Assembly (NCBI RefSeq): GCF_958445495.1
Contig: NZ_CAUCSQ010000001.1
Span: forward strand, 190,554 to 254,553
Direction of reading: 5' to 3'
Source of the DNA: an uncultured Bacteroides sp.
GTDB lineage: Bacteria > Bacteroidota > Bacteroidia > Bacteroidales > Bacteroidaceae
Length of the DNA stretch: 64,000 bases
Below the pieces are notes generated by a model. The model worked only from the letters and a program-made list of their open reading frames with translations, made no database searches and was not told where the DNA came from. Both the position numbers and the translations under genes were made by a program. This document shows positions 52,319-62,710 of this stretch, piece by piece. Numbering within the stretch: the stretch's first letter is position 1; every line of letters begins with the position of its first letter.

Positions 52319-54925
52319 TTATTCACTAAAGATTGTCTTTGCATCCCCAGAAGCGGGTATTGCGCGAACCTCTATTTTCTTAGGTAAAAATACACTCGAA
52401 TCAATCACAAAACTATTTTCAGCGGGAGAAACATAAACCAATTCGCCTGTTTCTTTATCATACACCTCGTAAGCAACAGCATTACTGCATCCGGTCACAG
52501 TTATGGCATCATTTACCCGGTCTACATTTACGACAGCTCCATTAGTACTCATCGGAAGATTTTGTTTGAATATCGTCTCTGTCTTTTCAGTGATATACCA
52601 AAAGTTATGCCGTGGCTTAGGAAGCCCCAATCCTGAAATACGTCTTTTTATATCAGCCAGTTTTGCATCGTCAATTTTGAAGACCCCCGTAGTCCCATAA
52701 TCTTCAATCTCCATATCTACTTTGCGTAAGAATCCCCATTTTTCAAAAAACTCGGTCAAGTCCAGCCCCGCAGCCTTACTCGCTATATAAGCAAATTCTA
52801 TTTGATGTTCTCCTGCTGTTTTCTTCTTATCCTCTGCCGGCTCAGTCAGTCGTACAGCTTCATACGTATCCGGGTAGAAGTCATCTTTTCCCAGCACATA
52901 TGCCATATAGAGTTGCAATTGCCAAAAAGGAACCAATTGGCAGAACACATCGGCAGTCCCCTTTCCTTCCAGCTTACCGACAGTAATATGCGGCCTTCCG
53001 GTAAATGCGGTTGTCATTGCATGAGGATAATATCCTTTTATCTCTAAACGGGAATTACCGTTCGTAATACGTTGGATATACATGGAGTGAATATTATTCG
53101 TTACTTCAGTCATTCCGGTCCATCTTAATCCCGGACGAGTCTGATTACTATGTCCTACTTCATGTGCCGGTCCCCATGAATCGCTATTTATTTTATTCAA
53201 ATCACATAGCTCTCCTAAGGTAGATACATTATAAGAGGTACGGTAACTGGTAGAATACATATAATTAGTGTACATGACATTGAAATACATCCGGTTTTTG
53301 AACATTTTGTCATATTTTACCAATCCCAATAATTTCTGTTCCTCATATACCAGGTTGTCATAGAATTTAATCCATTCCACCGGATCAGCAACCGCTTTCA
53401 AGTTAGCTACCGGGAAAGTAATATGGGCGTATCTGCCTAAAGCATCGAAATAAGGACTTGAGGCATTGTTCAATAACCCGAACCAGTCTTCCGGCTTGTT
53501 ATGTTTCTCATCATATAGGTCAAAATATCCATTCACCTGACCGGAAGCGAAATGTATTCTGACCGGTTCTGCCGTTTCATAAGCATCGGTATGGTACAAC
53601 ACATAGATTAATCCTTTCTGTTCCATCGTATGCACGTTCATACCCGGTTTCAATGCATATTCCTTGTAGGTATTAAATCCATCACCATTGGGGGTATCCA
53701 AATCGACTACACGCAATGTTACTGTCTGATTATATAAGTCTCCCACCATTGTAACTAATTTCTCACCTTTTTTCACATAAATGCCGGTAGGATTATCCAA
53801 AAGGCTATAAGTCGAGGTTTTATTCCTTGCAGCCGCTTTGTCGGGATGTTCCCACGCCTTGAAATCCGCTACTCGGAAATCCGTTTCATAACAGTCATAA
53901 TACATATAAAGGGCGATATTCTTAAAGAACGGATAAGGACATGCCTCGATTTCTTCTAAAGTGATGCCTTCTTTCAAGGCTGTACATAATTCATCCTTGA
54001 ATAAAGTGGAAGTATCAAATGATTGTGAACTTTTTCCAAAAAATTCCATTTCAGTACAGGAAATAAAATTATCTCTCCCGCTTCCTATTTTTATCCAAAC
54101 AGTATGAGGATTACGAATAGGTTTACTAAAATAAATCGTACGCACCTGGGAAATCATCTCACAATCATAATTTTGAACTACCGTTTCGAAAACATCCGGG
54201 TGTTCGTAAGTCGAGACTGAAACTTCAGTTATCAATCCAAAAATTCCGGCACCATTGTTCGGACGAGGATAATACATCATGTAGTCTATGCGTTCGGTTC
54301 CTTCTTTTAAAGTAAATTTCAGCTCGTGAGGAAAAAGAGCCTGTTTTGCCTGTGTCAATTCATCACCGGTCAAACCGGGAAACCATTTGTCAGCCCAAGG
54401 AGAATTACACATACTCGTATTCTGCCCTTTATTACCATCCCACATCAACGCTACATTAGGTCCTGTCGTTTCGGTAGGTCCTCCTGTATTATTACCATGT
54501 TTAATCCAGCCATCTATAATCTCCAGTTGTATATCATTCAAATCGCCAAAACCGCTCATATCGTCACTTGGAACATAGGTACTCATTTTCTGCTGGATTA
54601 CTTGTGTCATTCTCTGCTCACTTGCCCCGCGAAAGTAAATTTCCCCTTTGCGACCCTCTTTTGAATAATAAGCAGGCACACTGAAAGTAAAAGCATATTG
54701 TCCGTTACGGGCAATGGTTTCGTCCAGATTCACCCACTCAGGACAATCCAGTTTTATCTCTGCATCAGAGGTTACATATAAAGTAAACGAACCTCCTTCT
54801 GCTCCTACCGATACAGAAGCATTATATAATGCGATGGAATCATCTTCATTACAACCGATACACAAGATTACAAGTAATATCGACAACAGATTTCGTATAT
54901 TCATAATATTCTTTTTAAAATTCAT
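52319..54925 (-). CDS. M60-family metalloprotease with BACON and discoidin-like domains
   Basis: An 868-residue lipoprotein (LCIGC, Cys25). Residues about 35-112 form a BACON domain (GGSFTLYVTSDAEIKLDCPEW). Residues about 120-300 look like an F5/8-type C carbohydrate-binding module. About 305-840 is the M60/enhancin-type region with zinc motif HEVGH at 588-592 and a glutamate 15 residues later (Glu607, TEVTNN), giving HEXXH(14)E. M60 proteases cleave mucin-type O-glycosylated proteins; BACON and CBM modules usually tether them to glycans. The C-terminal 560 residues align throughout with the 575-residue neighbour, so the pair arose by duplication. Confidence 0.9.
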   Translation of the reverse strand: MNFKKNIMNIRNLLSILLVILCIGCNEDDSIALYNASVSVGAEGGSFTLYVTSDAEIKLDCPEWVNLDETIARNGQYAFTFSVPAYYSKEGRKGEIYFRGASEQRMTQVIQQKMSTYVPSDDMSGFGDLNDIQLEIIDGWIKHGNNTGGPTETTGPNVALMWDGNKGQNTSMCNSPWADKWFPGLTGDELTQAKQALFPHELKFTLKEGTERIDYMMYYPRPNNGAGIFGLITEVSVSTYEHPDVFETVVQNYDCEMISQVRTIYFSKPIRNPHTVWIKIGSGRDNFISCTEMEFFGKSSQSFDTSTLFKDELCTALKEGITLEEIEACPYPFFKNIALYMYYDCYETDFRVADFKAWEHPDKAAARNKTSTYSLLDNPTGIYVKKGEKLVTMVGDLYNQTVTLRVVDLDTPNGDGFNTYKEYALKPGMNVHTMEQKGLIYVLYHTDAYETAEPVRIHFASGQVNGYFDLYDEKHNKPEDWFGLLNNASSPYFDALGRYAHITFPVANLKAVADPVEWIKFYDNLVYEEQKLLGLVKYDKMFKNRMYFNVMYTNYMYSTSYRTSYNVSTLGELCDLNKINSDSWGPAHEVGHSNQTRPGLRWTGMTEVTNNIHSMYIQRITNGNSRLEIKGYYPHAMTTAFTGRPHITVGKLEGKGTADVFCQLVPFWQLQLYMAYVLGKDDFYPDTYEAVRLTEPAEDKKKTAGEHQIEFAYIASKAAGLDLTEFFEKWGFLRKVDMEIEDYGTTGVFKIDDAKLADIKRRISGLGLPKPRHNFWYITEKTETIFKQNLPMSTNGAVVNVDRVNDAITVTGCSNAVAYEVYDKETGELVYVSPAENSFVIDSSVFLPKKIEVRAIPASGDAKTIFSE

Positions 54926-54941
54926 CCATTAATTATTCTCT

Positions 54942-56669
54942 TCAGAAAACAACTTCGGTTCTCTTTCCATCCACTGCAATAGCATACATTTTAAATATAT
55001 CCGGTAGTTCACAATCCACCCGGAAAGAGGATTTGGGAGATACAAACAATAAGTTATTTTCCATATCATAGATTTCATAAGCTACGGCATTTTCCCAGCC
55101 ACGCATCATAAAAGAATTTCCTTCATGTACGGCATTTCCTTCTATCACAGTTCCATTCTTCAGATAAAGCGATTCGTTTCCCTCACAGATATACTCCAGA
55201 CGATGCTTGGGTTTAGGTAGATTTAATGCGGCGATACGTTTTTTCGTATCAATAATCTGTTGTTCTGTGATGCACAGCATCTTCACGGTCCCATACTCTT
55301 TCACTTCCTGATTAATCGGTACCAGGAATCCCCACTTCACAAAGAAATCAGTCAAATCAAGTCCTGAATATTTACAGCAGAGATAAGTGAACTCCAACAG
55401 GGATTCTCCTTCAGAGGATTTATCTTCATGTGTACGTACATGTTCGTAAATATCTTTATAAAAATCCGTATTCCCCAAGATATATTCCATGTAAAGTTCA
55501 AGTTGCCAAAAAGGAATCAGTTTCTCAAAATGGTCTTTTATAAAATGATGATGGATACGGGAGCGGAATACTGTATTCATAGACAATTCATACTTATTCA
55601 GCATCTGCATGCGTGCCGCACTTCCGAACAAACGCTGAATATACATTGCCTGGATGTTATTGGTTGTCTCTGCCGTACCAATCCATTTCAACCCGGGGCG
55701 GGTTTGATTACAGTGTCCCACCTCATGAGCCGGCCCCCAACTGGAGGTCAGCAGTGAACGAACATTGCACAAATCATTCATGGTATTTGCATTATAGGCT
55801 GTATGATACCCTGCGGCATACATATAAGAAGTGTACATCACACTGAATAACATACGATTATTACGCATCTTCCCATATTTCTCCAAACCCATGAAACGCT
55901 GTTCCTCATATACCAACCTATCGTAAAAATCTATTAAATCCTGTCCGTTACATTTTGCCAGGTTTGCAACCGGAAAAATTAAATGTGCATAATATCCCAA
56001 TACGTCATAATGCTTGTCAACAGCAGTTTTAATCATCGTTTTCCATTGCTCGCGGTTGTTTCTGGTTACATCAAAATAACCGTTTACTTTCCCGCCCTTC
56101 GCAAAATGTATCTTCACGGGAGCTGCCGTACGAAAATCGGGTGTATGATACATCACATAGACTAATCCCTGATTTTTTGTCACTATTTTATTTTCACCCG
56201 ACTCCAGAGGATAGTCGGATTTCACATAAAAACCATCTTTTCCCGGTACATCCCAGTTATGTATTCGCAGACTAATGTTTTGATTATGCGTATCAGCTAC
56301 CAACACTAGTAATGTATCTCCTTCCGCCACTGAAATACCTGTCGGATTATCCAACAGGCTATATGTACTGGTCTTTAACTGTTTCGCCTGTACATCCGGA
56401 TGTTCATAAGCTTTGTAGGAAGCAATACGATAATTACTATCGTATTGCTTGTTATACATTAAAAGGGCAAGTTCTTTATAAAAAGGAGAAGTGCATGCGT
56501 TAATCTTCTTCAACGTCACTTTATCTCTCAATTTTGAACAGGAAGCATCTGTAAACAGAGTAGTCGGTTCAAACTCCCTGGAAGCTTCAGATATTTTTCC
56601 ATCCGCTGAAACATGACATGCAAGAAGTGAAAAGACACAGATTAAAAGAATATTGCTTTTTATTTTCAT
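54942..56669 (-). CDS. M60-family metalloprotease, short form
   Basis: A 575-residue protein with signal peptide or lipoprotein signal about 1-22 (LLAC, Cys18). It lacks the BACON and discoidin domains of the next gene; the rest matches it, including TSTYSLLDNPTGI, WGPAHEVGHCNQTRPG with HEVGH at 315-319 and the third ligand Glu334 (TAETTNN), and a C-terminal beta domain. It is a predicted zinc endopeptidase acting on O-glycoproteins outside the cell or at the surface. It is the third gene of the locus 2 operon, 40 bases after SusD and 16 bases before the longer M60 gene. Confidence 0.9.
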   Translation of the reverse strand: MKIKSNILLICVFSLLACHVSADGKISEASREFEPTTLFTDASCSKLRDKVTLKKINACTSPFYKELALLMYNKQYDSNYRIASYKAYEHPDVQAKQLKTSTYSLLDNPTGISVAEGDTLLVLVADTHNQNISLRIHNWDVPGKDGFYVKSDYPLESGENKIVTKNQGLVYVMYHTPDFRTAAPVKIHFAKGGKVNGYFDVTRNNREQWKTMIKTAVDKHYDVLGYYAHLIFPVANLAKCNGQDLIDFYDRLVYEEQRFMGLEKYGKMRNNRMLFSVMYTSYMYAAGYHTAYNANTMNDLCNVRSLLTSSWGPAHEVGHCNQTRPGLKWIGTAETTNNIQAMYIQRLFGSAARMQMLNKYELSMNTVFRSRIHHHFIKDHFEKLIPFWQLELYMEYILGNTDFYKDIYEHVRTHEDKSSEGESLLEFTYLCCKYSGLDLTDFFVKWGFLVPINQEVKEYGTVKMLCITEQQIIDTKKRIAALNLPKPKHRLEYICEGNESLYLKNGTVIEGNAVHEGNSFMMRGWENAVAYEIYDMENNLLFVSPKSSFRVDCELPDIFKMYAIAVDGKRTEVVF

Positions 56670-56709
56670 ATCCTATATTTTATCAAGTTTGTCATTCAAA
56701 AAAATAGAA

Positions 56710-58647
56710 TCAGTTATAATAAGGATTCTGTATCACCTGTGGAATTTTCTGTACCTCACTGAAAGGTATCGGCATCAAATACTGCCCTTTATGGAATTTC
56801 CTTTGAAGATCCAACTCCACTACATTAAACAAAGCTTCTTCTGTCTCTCCCAATGTATTCAGTGCCTTGACCGGAACTCCCAAGAACTGCTCCGCTATTT
56901 TCCAACGACGAATATCAAAGAACTGATGACCTTCCAGATAAAGTTCTACCATACGTTCACGACGTACAATATTCTGCATACCTTCATAAGTATCATCATA
57001 ATTCGGATCAGTGGAATAGTTATTCCAGGCTTCTTCTACTCCCGGAATACCAGCCCGGAGACGTACTTCATCCAATACCACCTTCGCTTCATCCAGTCTC
57101 TTCAGTTCAACCAATGCTTCTGCATAATTCAAATAAAGCTCTGTCATGCGGAACAACGGCAACGGATAGTCATAAACTGCATTATTCCAGGCCGGATGGC
57201 ACAATTTCTTATTATTATATCCGGTCACCGAATAGTTGGCATCTTGCGGAGTGCCGCCTACATTATTTCTTCCATGATCTTTGCCAAATAAGAAATTGAG
57301 TACTACTGCCCTGTCGGCATCATTCTTGCCCGGAGTTGAATTGTTATATCTTGCGATTTCAGTATATCCCCCATGAAAACCGATATTTGCATAAAAACGC
57401 GGTTCACGATTAATATGCTGCTGCATGGTTTTCATTCCTGAATTACTTGTTGAATAGTTATTTCCATCAATATTGGCCGGAACGGAAACAACAGCATAAC
57501 GGTCATAAGCCGGATTGCCGTCAAATTCTTTATCATATTCCATAGGAAGTCCGTTCTTTGTTAGAAAACGTTCTACAGACTGAAAAGTCGGGCAAATACA
57601 TCCGCTGACCTCTACTACATAACCGGATTTTTGACGGGGCATCGAACGTCTCTGAATACCATAGTTTCCTTCTTTACGGGTATCACACCAAATAACTTCA
57701 GGATTGTCTCCGTTTTTAGTGTCTATTACGGAATAACGTACTCTACGTTCTGCCATATTGGAAATACTTGGTTTCGCTGACGAAGGTTTACCCGCTGCCG
57801 CATCATCATAAAGACGGAAGTTGGCTTTCTTCATTTCTTCTATCGCATCATAAGCTGTTTTTGCAGCTTTTTCCCATTTCTGCTCGCTATACTCTTGAGA
57901 AATCAAATTGCGGCCGTCTATCGGACTCTTGAAATCGGCGTACCAGTCATTTCCATTGAATAAAGGAGATGCTGCATACAAATACATCCTGGAACGTAAA
58001 GCCAAAGCTGTATATCTGGTAACCCGTCCATATTCCGTACCACTATGTTGTTCAGCCAATCCCGGAAGTGCTTCTTCCAACAATCCGTCAATAAACGCTA
58101 CAACTTCATCATAACTGCTGCGTTCGGGATAATCAGCCGTAGGAGTATTCACTGTATAAAGTTTACGGATAATCATTGTAGGACCATAAGCACGCAATGA
58201 CAGAAAATGATAATACGCCAATAAGAATTTAGCTTCCGCTCTGTAATGTATCAATTCTTCCTCACCCAAATCCGGCATATCATGTACTTTATCCAAAGCA
58301 TCCAGAAAACGGTAACATTGGGCTATTCCTTGCCAAACAGTGCCCCAAGTATTGGAAGTCATATGCAGATTGGTAGGACCATAATCTCCTTCATTGAAAG
58401 TAGAAAATAACTCTTTACGGAAATATGAAGTCTCTTCCGCACAAATCATCCAATAAGATTTAGTCAGAAGCCCCTCCCGGTTATCGGGCAGATAGGCATA
58501 GCAAGAAGCAAGAAATTCTTTCAACCGTTTCGGAGTAGAATAAGTATCTTCTTCTGTCGTGCGTTCTTCGGGCACAATGTCAAGGTAATTGCAAGCAGAA
58601 CAGAGCGTCAACGCCACCAACATGATTATGTATATATTCTTCTTCAT
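56710..58647 (-). CDS. SusD-like surface glycan-binding lipoprotein (locus 2)
   Basis: A 645-residue RagB/SusD protein with lipobox CSAC (Cys19). TPR-type helices (YRAEAKFLLAYYHFLSLRAYGP) and the C-terminal signature MTELYLNYAEALVELKR, VRRERMVELYLEGHQFFDIRRWK and LMPIPFSEVQKIPQVIQNPYY are present. It binds the target at the outer membrane with the SusC partner 20 bases upstream. Confidence 0.95.
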   Translation of the reverse strand: MKKNIYIIMLVALTLCSACNYLDIVPEERTTEEDTYSTPKRLKEFLASCYAYLPDNREGLLTKSYWMICAEETSYFRKELFSTFNEGDYGPTNLHMTSNTWGTVWQGIAQCYRFLDALDKVHDMPDLGEEELIHYRAEAKFLLAYYHFLSLRAYGPTMIIRKLYTVNTPTADYPERSSYDEVVAFIDGLLEEALPGLAEQHSGTEYGRVTRYTALALRSRMYLYAASPLFNGNDWYADFKSPIDGRNLISQEYSEQKWEKAAKTAYDAIEEMKKANFRLYDDAAAGKPSSAKPSISNMAERRVRYSVIDTKNGDNPEVIWCDTRKEGNYGIQRRSMPRQKSGYVVEVSGCICPTFQSVERFLTKNGLPMEYDKEFDGNPAYDRYAVVSVPANIDGNNYSTSNSGMKTMQQHINREPRFYANIGFHGGYTEIARYNNSTPGKNDADRAVVLNFLFGKDHGRNNVGGTPQDANYSVTGYNNKKLCHPAWNNAVYDYPLPLFRMTELYLNYAEALVELKRLDEAKVVLDEVRLRAGIPGVEEAWNNYSTDPNYDDTYEGMQNIVRRERMVELYLEGHQFFDIRRWKIAEQFLGVPVKALNTLGETEEALFNVVELDLQRKFHKGQYLMPIPFSEVQKIPQVIQNPYYN

Positions 58648-58666
58648 AGTTTTCTGTATTAAAACA

Positions 58667-61600
58667 TTATTTAAAAGTCATTTGGAAACCGAGATTAAAT
58701 ACACGCTGTGTCGGATATTTCAATCCGTTTCCGCCACCCATTTCCGGGTCCCAATGTTTAAACGGAGAAAATGTCAACAGATTGGAACCACTTACATAAA
58801 CACGCATATTCTTAAATGAATACCCCACTTCGGCGTTTTTCAATTTCAGGAAAGCAGCATTGCGTAACCAAAAATCTGAATTCTGTGTATTGTGTGAGTT
58901 GCTAGCTGCCGACAAGCGAGGATATTTGGCATTTGGATTAGGATTGGATTCCGACCAATAATCATCTGCTATAAATTGTCTGACACCTACCATTGCATTG
59001 TCTCCAAAAGGATGAAAACCTGACATCATCAATGACGTACGGGCTACTCCCTGAAAGAAAAACGAACAATCCCAATTTTTCCACTTCATAGAAGGACCGA
59101 AGCCGTAAACGATTTCCGGCGTAGTAGGATATCCCATATATACTTGGTCGTTGTCGTCAATCGTTCCGTTACTTACTCCATATACATTTTTTTGATCTAT
59201 ATACCATATATCACCTGGTAACACCGGTAGTCCTTTACCTTGGTCACAGGCGTTCCTGATACTTTCTTCATCCGGGAAAAGACCATTGGAAACAAGTCCC
59301 TTCAACATATCCATAGAATGTCCTGTTTTTGAGAGCCAAGGATATTCCTGGTTATCAGGCTCATCCTGTACCAATATAGTATTGTGTGCATACGTGAAAG
59401 TACCCTTGAAAGACAAAAAGAAATCTTTGGTAAGTTGTTTATTATAGTCCAATGACAATTCCAGACCTTTATTTTCCATCTTTCCATAATTGGCCTGTAA
59501 TGTAGCACTACCAAAACCTGCAAAATCCGGAATGGTTCCTTTACGAGACATAAAAATGTCTGAACGTATTTCTTTGAAAATATCTACATTCAATCCTATC
59601 GAACCCAGAAATTCCATATCCAATCCAATATTCCACTTCTCACCTGTCTCCCAAGTCATTGAGTTATTCTGAAATCTGCTCCATACCGGCCCTTTAAATG
59701 TTTGGTTCTGCGCAATACCGAATACATAACTTGGCGATGAGGCCAAAGCCAAATCATAAAGATAAGCAAACCGTCCTGCACCGGTTTCATCATTACCAAC
59801 CAGTCCCCACGAACCTCTGACTTTCAGTTTAGATACATACGGACGGATATTTTCCCAAAATTTTTCTTCTGATATGTTATATCCGACTGCAAATGACGGA
59901 AAAAAGCCAAAACGATTTTCTTTTGCAAAATTCTCTGAACCGTTATAACCGAAGTTCATCTCGGCCAGATACTTACCATCATAAGCATAAGAGACACGTC
60001 CGGCAATACCTTGCTTGCGTTTTGGCAAAGTTTCCAGAAAACTTTGAGGTGAATTTACATTATATTGATTTTGATTATAGAGAAACATCACATTCAAATC
60101 ATGCACATCATTAAATGTATGCTGATAATCCAACATGGCCTGTACATACATCCTACGATCACCAAAACTTACTTTACTCGGATCTTGTTTTCCAAAATTA
60201 AGTTCAGTCGAGTGTTCTGACGAATTGACACGGGTCAATGTATATTCCATCGTCTCACGATTATAATCGCTAATGGCAAATTTATTATAAGCACTTGTCT
60301 GTGTATTTTGCGTATATGACCAATGTTTAAAAGAAAAAAGACCGGAAAAACGAAGTCCTTTCAATATCATGTCGAGCTTTTGGTCTACTTTAAAATTCGC
60401 AACGATAGATGTTTCGAATTTTTCCTTGTAGCCAGTCACATATTCAGCCACCGGATTACGGTATCCTCCGTCATAAATACCTCCCGGCTTATCTCCCCAT
60501 AATACACCATCGTAATTGGGGTACATCCCCGACGGGAACATCACTGGAAAGTCCACCGGACTAGATATTTGCGACAAGGCAAATATATCATTGGCAGACT
60601 TTTCCGGACCACTCCAGTCACGTATAGAAAGAGTAAGTCCCAGCCCGATTTTTGTAGTCGGAGTTGCATTGACATTCAGATTGTTAACGAACTCATAATT
60701 ATAATAATTGATATTATTATCGTAGGAGAAGTAATCTTTGCTGATAGAACGCAAGTTACCGTCACTATGCCTGAAACTGGCACTCATGAAGTAATCCATT
60801 TTTTTACTGCCACCACGGATATTGAAATTGGCGCGTTGCGAGAAAGAGTTCTTCTTAAACATCTCATCATACCAATTCACGTTAGGAAAGATATAAGGAT
60901 TCTTACCTTCAATAGTTCCCCTGATTTTTTCATCGGTATATAATGTCAGACCTGAATTGGGGCGGGAAGCTCCTTCATTATACATATTCATATAAGTAAC
61001 GCCATCTGTCATCTCCCCTACATTTGTCAACTGGCTCATCGAAGTTTCCAAACGGAAGTTGATAACCGGTTTATCCAAATCTTTTCCCGACTTAGTCGTT
61101 ACAATCATCACACCGTTAGCCCCCCTGGTACCATATAGTGCCGTAGCTGTAGCATCTTTCAAAATCGAAAAACTTTCGATAGCTTCCGCATCGATACGAT
61201 TCAATTCTGATGAAGAAGCTTCTACACCGTCAATCACAATCAATGCACCCGTAGCACCACTGAATGTAGATTTACCACGTATCCAAAAACTTGCTCCGTC
61301 AGCTCCCGGCTCTCCGCTTCGCTGTACGGCTATAACACCTGCCATGCGTCCGGCAAATGCAGAGCTCAAACTGGATGAGGGCACTTGAAGTTCCGCAGGC
61401 TTTATCTGTTCTACAGAACCTACCATAGAAGCTTTTTTCTGTCCGGCTCCAAAAGCAGTCACAACGACTTCTCCCAACTGAGCCGTAGATTCATACAACT
61501 CTACTGAATATACTTTGAGGTTTGTAACTGTTATTTCTTTAGCTTCATAACCTATATACGAGATAGCAAGTATATCCCCTACATTACAATCCAGTTTAAA

Positions 61601-61867
61601 TTCACCGTCAATATTAGTAACAGTTCCTTTACCTTGTCCTTTAACGGCTACCGAACCGCCAATAATCGGTTCCTTGGTATTGCCGTCATAAACTATACCA
61701 CTCACCGTTATCCGGACTTTCTTTTGTTGTTCGATTTTCAACATTTCATACTCTCCGGCCTTCATAGTTGCTTCTTCAGCATAAGCAGACGTGACATAAA
61801 GAAAAAAAGGAAATGTAACTTTAGCCAATTGAAATGCTAATTTTGTTTTTAGTGTCATTTTCTTCAT
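58667..61867 (-). CDS. SusC-like TonB-dependent outer-membrane transporter (locus 2)
   Basis: A 1066-residue receptor. Signal about 1-30 (TSAYAEE), a short charged spacer, a carboxypeptidase-regulatory-like domain about 52-135 (ITVSGIVYDGNTKEPIIGG), plug with LGEVVVTAFGAGQKKASMVGSVE and LYGTRGANGVMIVTTKSG, then the barrel ending in FNLGFQMTFK. It imports oligosaccharides with its SusD partner. It is the first gene of the locus 2 operon and is preceded by a candidate promoter with a long leader. Confidence 0.95.
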   Translation of the reverse strand: MKKMTLKTKLAFQLAKVTFPFFLYVTSAYAEEATMKAGEYEMLKIEQQKKVRITVSGIVYDGNTKEPIIGGSVAVKGQGKGTVTNIDGEFKLDCNVGDILAISYIGYEAKEITVTNLKVYSVELYESTAQLGEVVVTAFGAGQKKASMVGSVEQIKPAELQVPSSSLSSAFAGRMAGVIAVQRSGEPGADGASFWIRGKSTFSGATGALIVIDGVEASSSELNRIDAEAIESFSILKDATATALYGTRGANGVMIVTTKSGKDLDKPVINFRLETSMSQLTNVGEMTDGVTYMNMYNEGASRPNSGLTLYTDEKIRGTIEGKNPYIFPNVNWYDEMFKKNSFSQRANFNIRGGSKKMDYFMSASFRHSDGNLRSISKDYFSYDNNINYYNYEFVNNLNVNATPTTKIGLGLTLSIRDWSGPEKSANDIFALSQISSPVDFPVMFPSGMYPNYDGVLWGDKPGGIYDGGYRNPVAEYVTGYKEKFETSIVANFKVDQKLDMILKGLRFSGLFSFKHWSYTQNTQTSAYNKFAISDYNRETMEYTLTRVNSSEHSTELNFGKQDPSKVSFGDRRMYVQAMLDYQHTFNDVHDLNVMFLYNQNQYNVNSPQSFLETLPKRKQGIAGRVSYAYDGKYLAEMNFGYNGSENFAKENRFGFFPSFAVGYNISEEKFWENIRPYVSKLKVRGSWGLVGNDETGAGRFAYLYDLALASSPSYVFGIAQNQTFKGPVWSRFQNNSMTWETGEKWNIGLDMEFLGSIGLNVDIFKEIRSDIFMSRKGTIPDFAGFGSATLQANYGKMENKGLELSLDYNKQLTKDFFLSFKGTFTYAHNTILVQDEPDNQEYPWLSKTGHSMDMLKGLVSNGLFPDEESIRNACDQGKGLPVLPGDIWYIDQKNVYGVSNGTIDDNDQVYMGYPTTPEIVYGFGPSMKWKNWDCSFFFQGVARTSLMMSGFHPFGDNAMVGVRQFIADDYWSESNPNPNAKYPRLSAASNSHNTQNSDFWLRNAAFLKLKNAEVGYSFKNMRVYVSGSNLLTFSPFKHWDPEMGGGNGLKYPTQRVFNLGFQMTFK

Positions 61868-62009
61868 TATTAGTTTTTTTATTAGATTTAGTTAGATAGC
61901 TACTTCTTTACAGATGATTGAAGTAACCTCTGTTCAAAGGTGAAAAATTGCGTTATGTCATTCTCATTATCATTTTAAAAGGTTAAACATTCATTTCACT
62001 TATCACTTG

Positions 62010-62038
62010 CAAATGTATTGACATTATTATCAAGCAAA
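62010..62038 (-). promoter_or_regulatory. Candidate promoter of the locus 2 susC operon
   Basis: Minus-strand TTTG (62038-62035) and TACATTTG (62017-62010) are 17 bases apart, slightly short of usual. The predicted start would give a leader of about 135 bases before the ATG at 61867, long enough for post-transcriptional control. The rest of 61868-62710 shows only the hairpin at 62442-62485. Confidence 0.45.
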
Positions 62039-62441
62039 GGGAAGTAAATTACATATTATGATACCTTTTTGTGTAATCTGCAAAATAAATATCCTTTTAA
62101 CATCAGACTCCGGAATCACATATTTGTTCCCCAAAGTGTCGTATTTATCCAAACTTCAAATGTTAATTGGATTTTATTGCGGAATGAACACAAACAACTC
62201 CTTTTTGAATATTTCCCACTTTATATTTTAACCGCTTTCTTTACAAACAGAACAAATCAAGCCCTAACACCATAAAAACAATGACATATACCACCTTATC
62301 GGATACTTTGGATTCGAAAACTTACCAGTATCCTCATCAAGAGAATTTCAAACTCTACGTTATGAAAATCAAGGCGAAAATAAACACAAAAACAATTATA
62401 AGAACTAGCCGCAATGTGATGAGGCCGAATCTAGCATACCC

Positions 62442-62485
62442 AAAAAGAAAGACTGCCAATCAAACAATTAACAGTCTTTCTTTTT
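62442..62485 (-). terminator. Hairpin terminator after the small lipoprotein pair
   Basis: AAAAAGAAAGACTG (62442-62455) pairs perfectly with CAGTCTTTCTTTTT (62472-62485), 16-base loop. On the minus strand the stem ends in CTTTCTTTTTGGG. It is about 225 bases past the stop at 62711 and symmetric enough to act in both directions. Confidence 0.6.
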
Positions 62486-62710
62486 CTTCATGACTTAATA
62501 TCAAGTCAATTTATAGTCCTGATTTAAATACCTGCCATTCCTTATGAGAACAAATACCCTACCCCTCCACCTACATGTCTGTTACTGCAGATATTGCCAA
62601 ATCGAACGGACAGGAATCAAACGGCAGTGTTTGAAACGTCCGGTAAGAATCATCTCATAAAATTACCCGTTATTTGTATTAAAGACAGAAAGTCCTTATT
62701 TCTTCTATCA

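Noticed and set aside
62281..62493. A 70-codon plus-strand frame before the small lipoproteins
   Set aside because: It runs through the terminator hairpin at 62442-62485 and lacks any domain.
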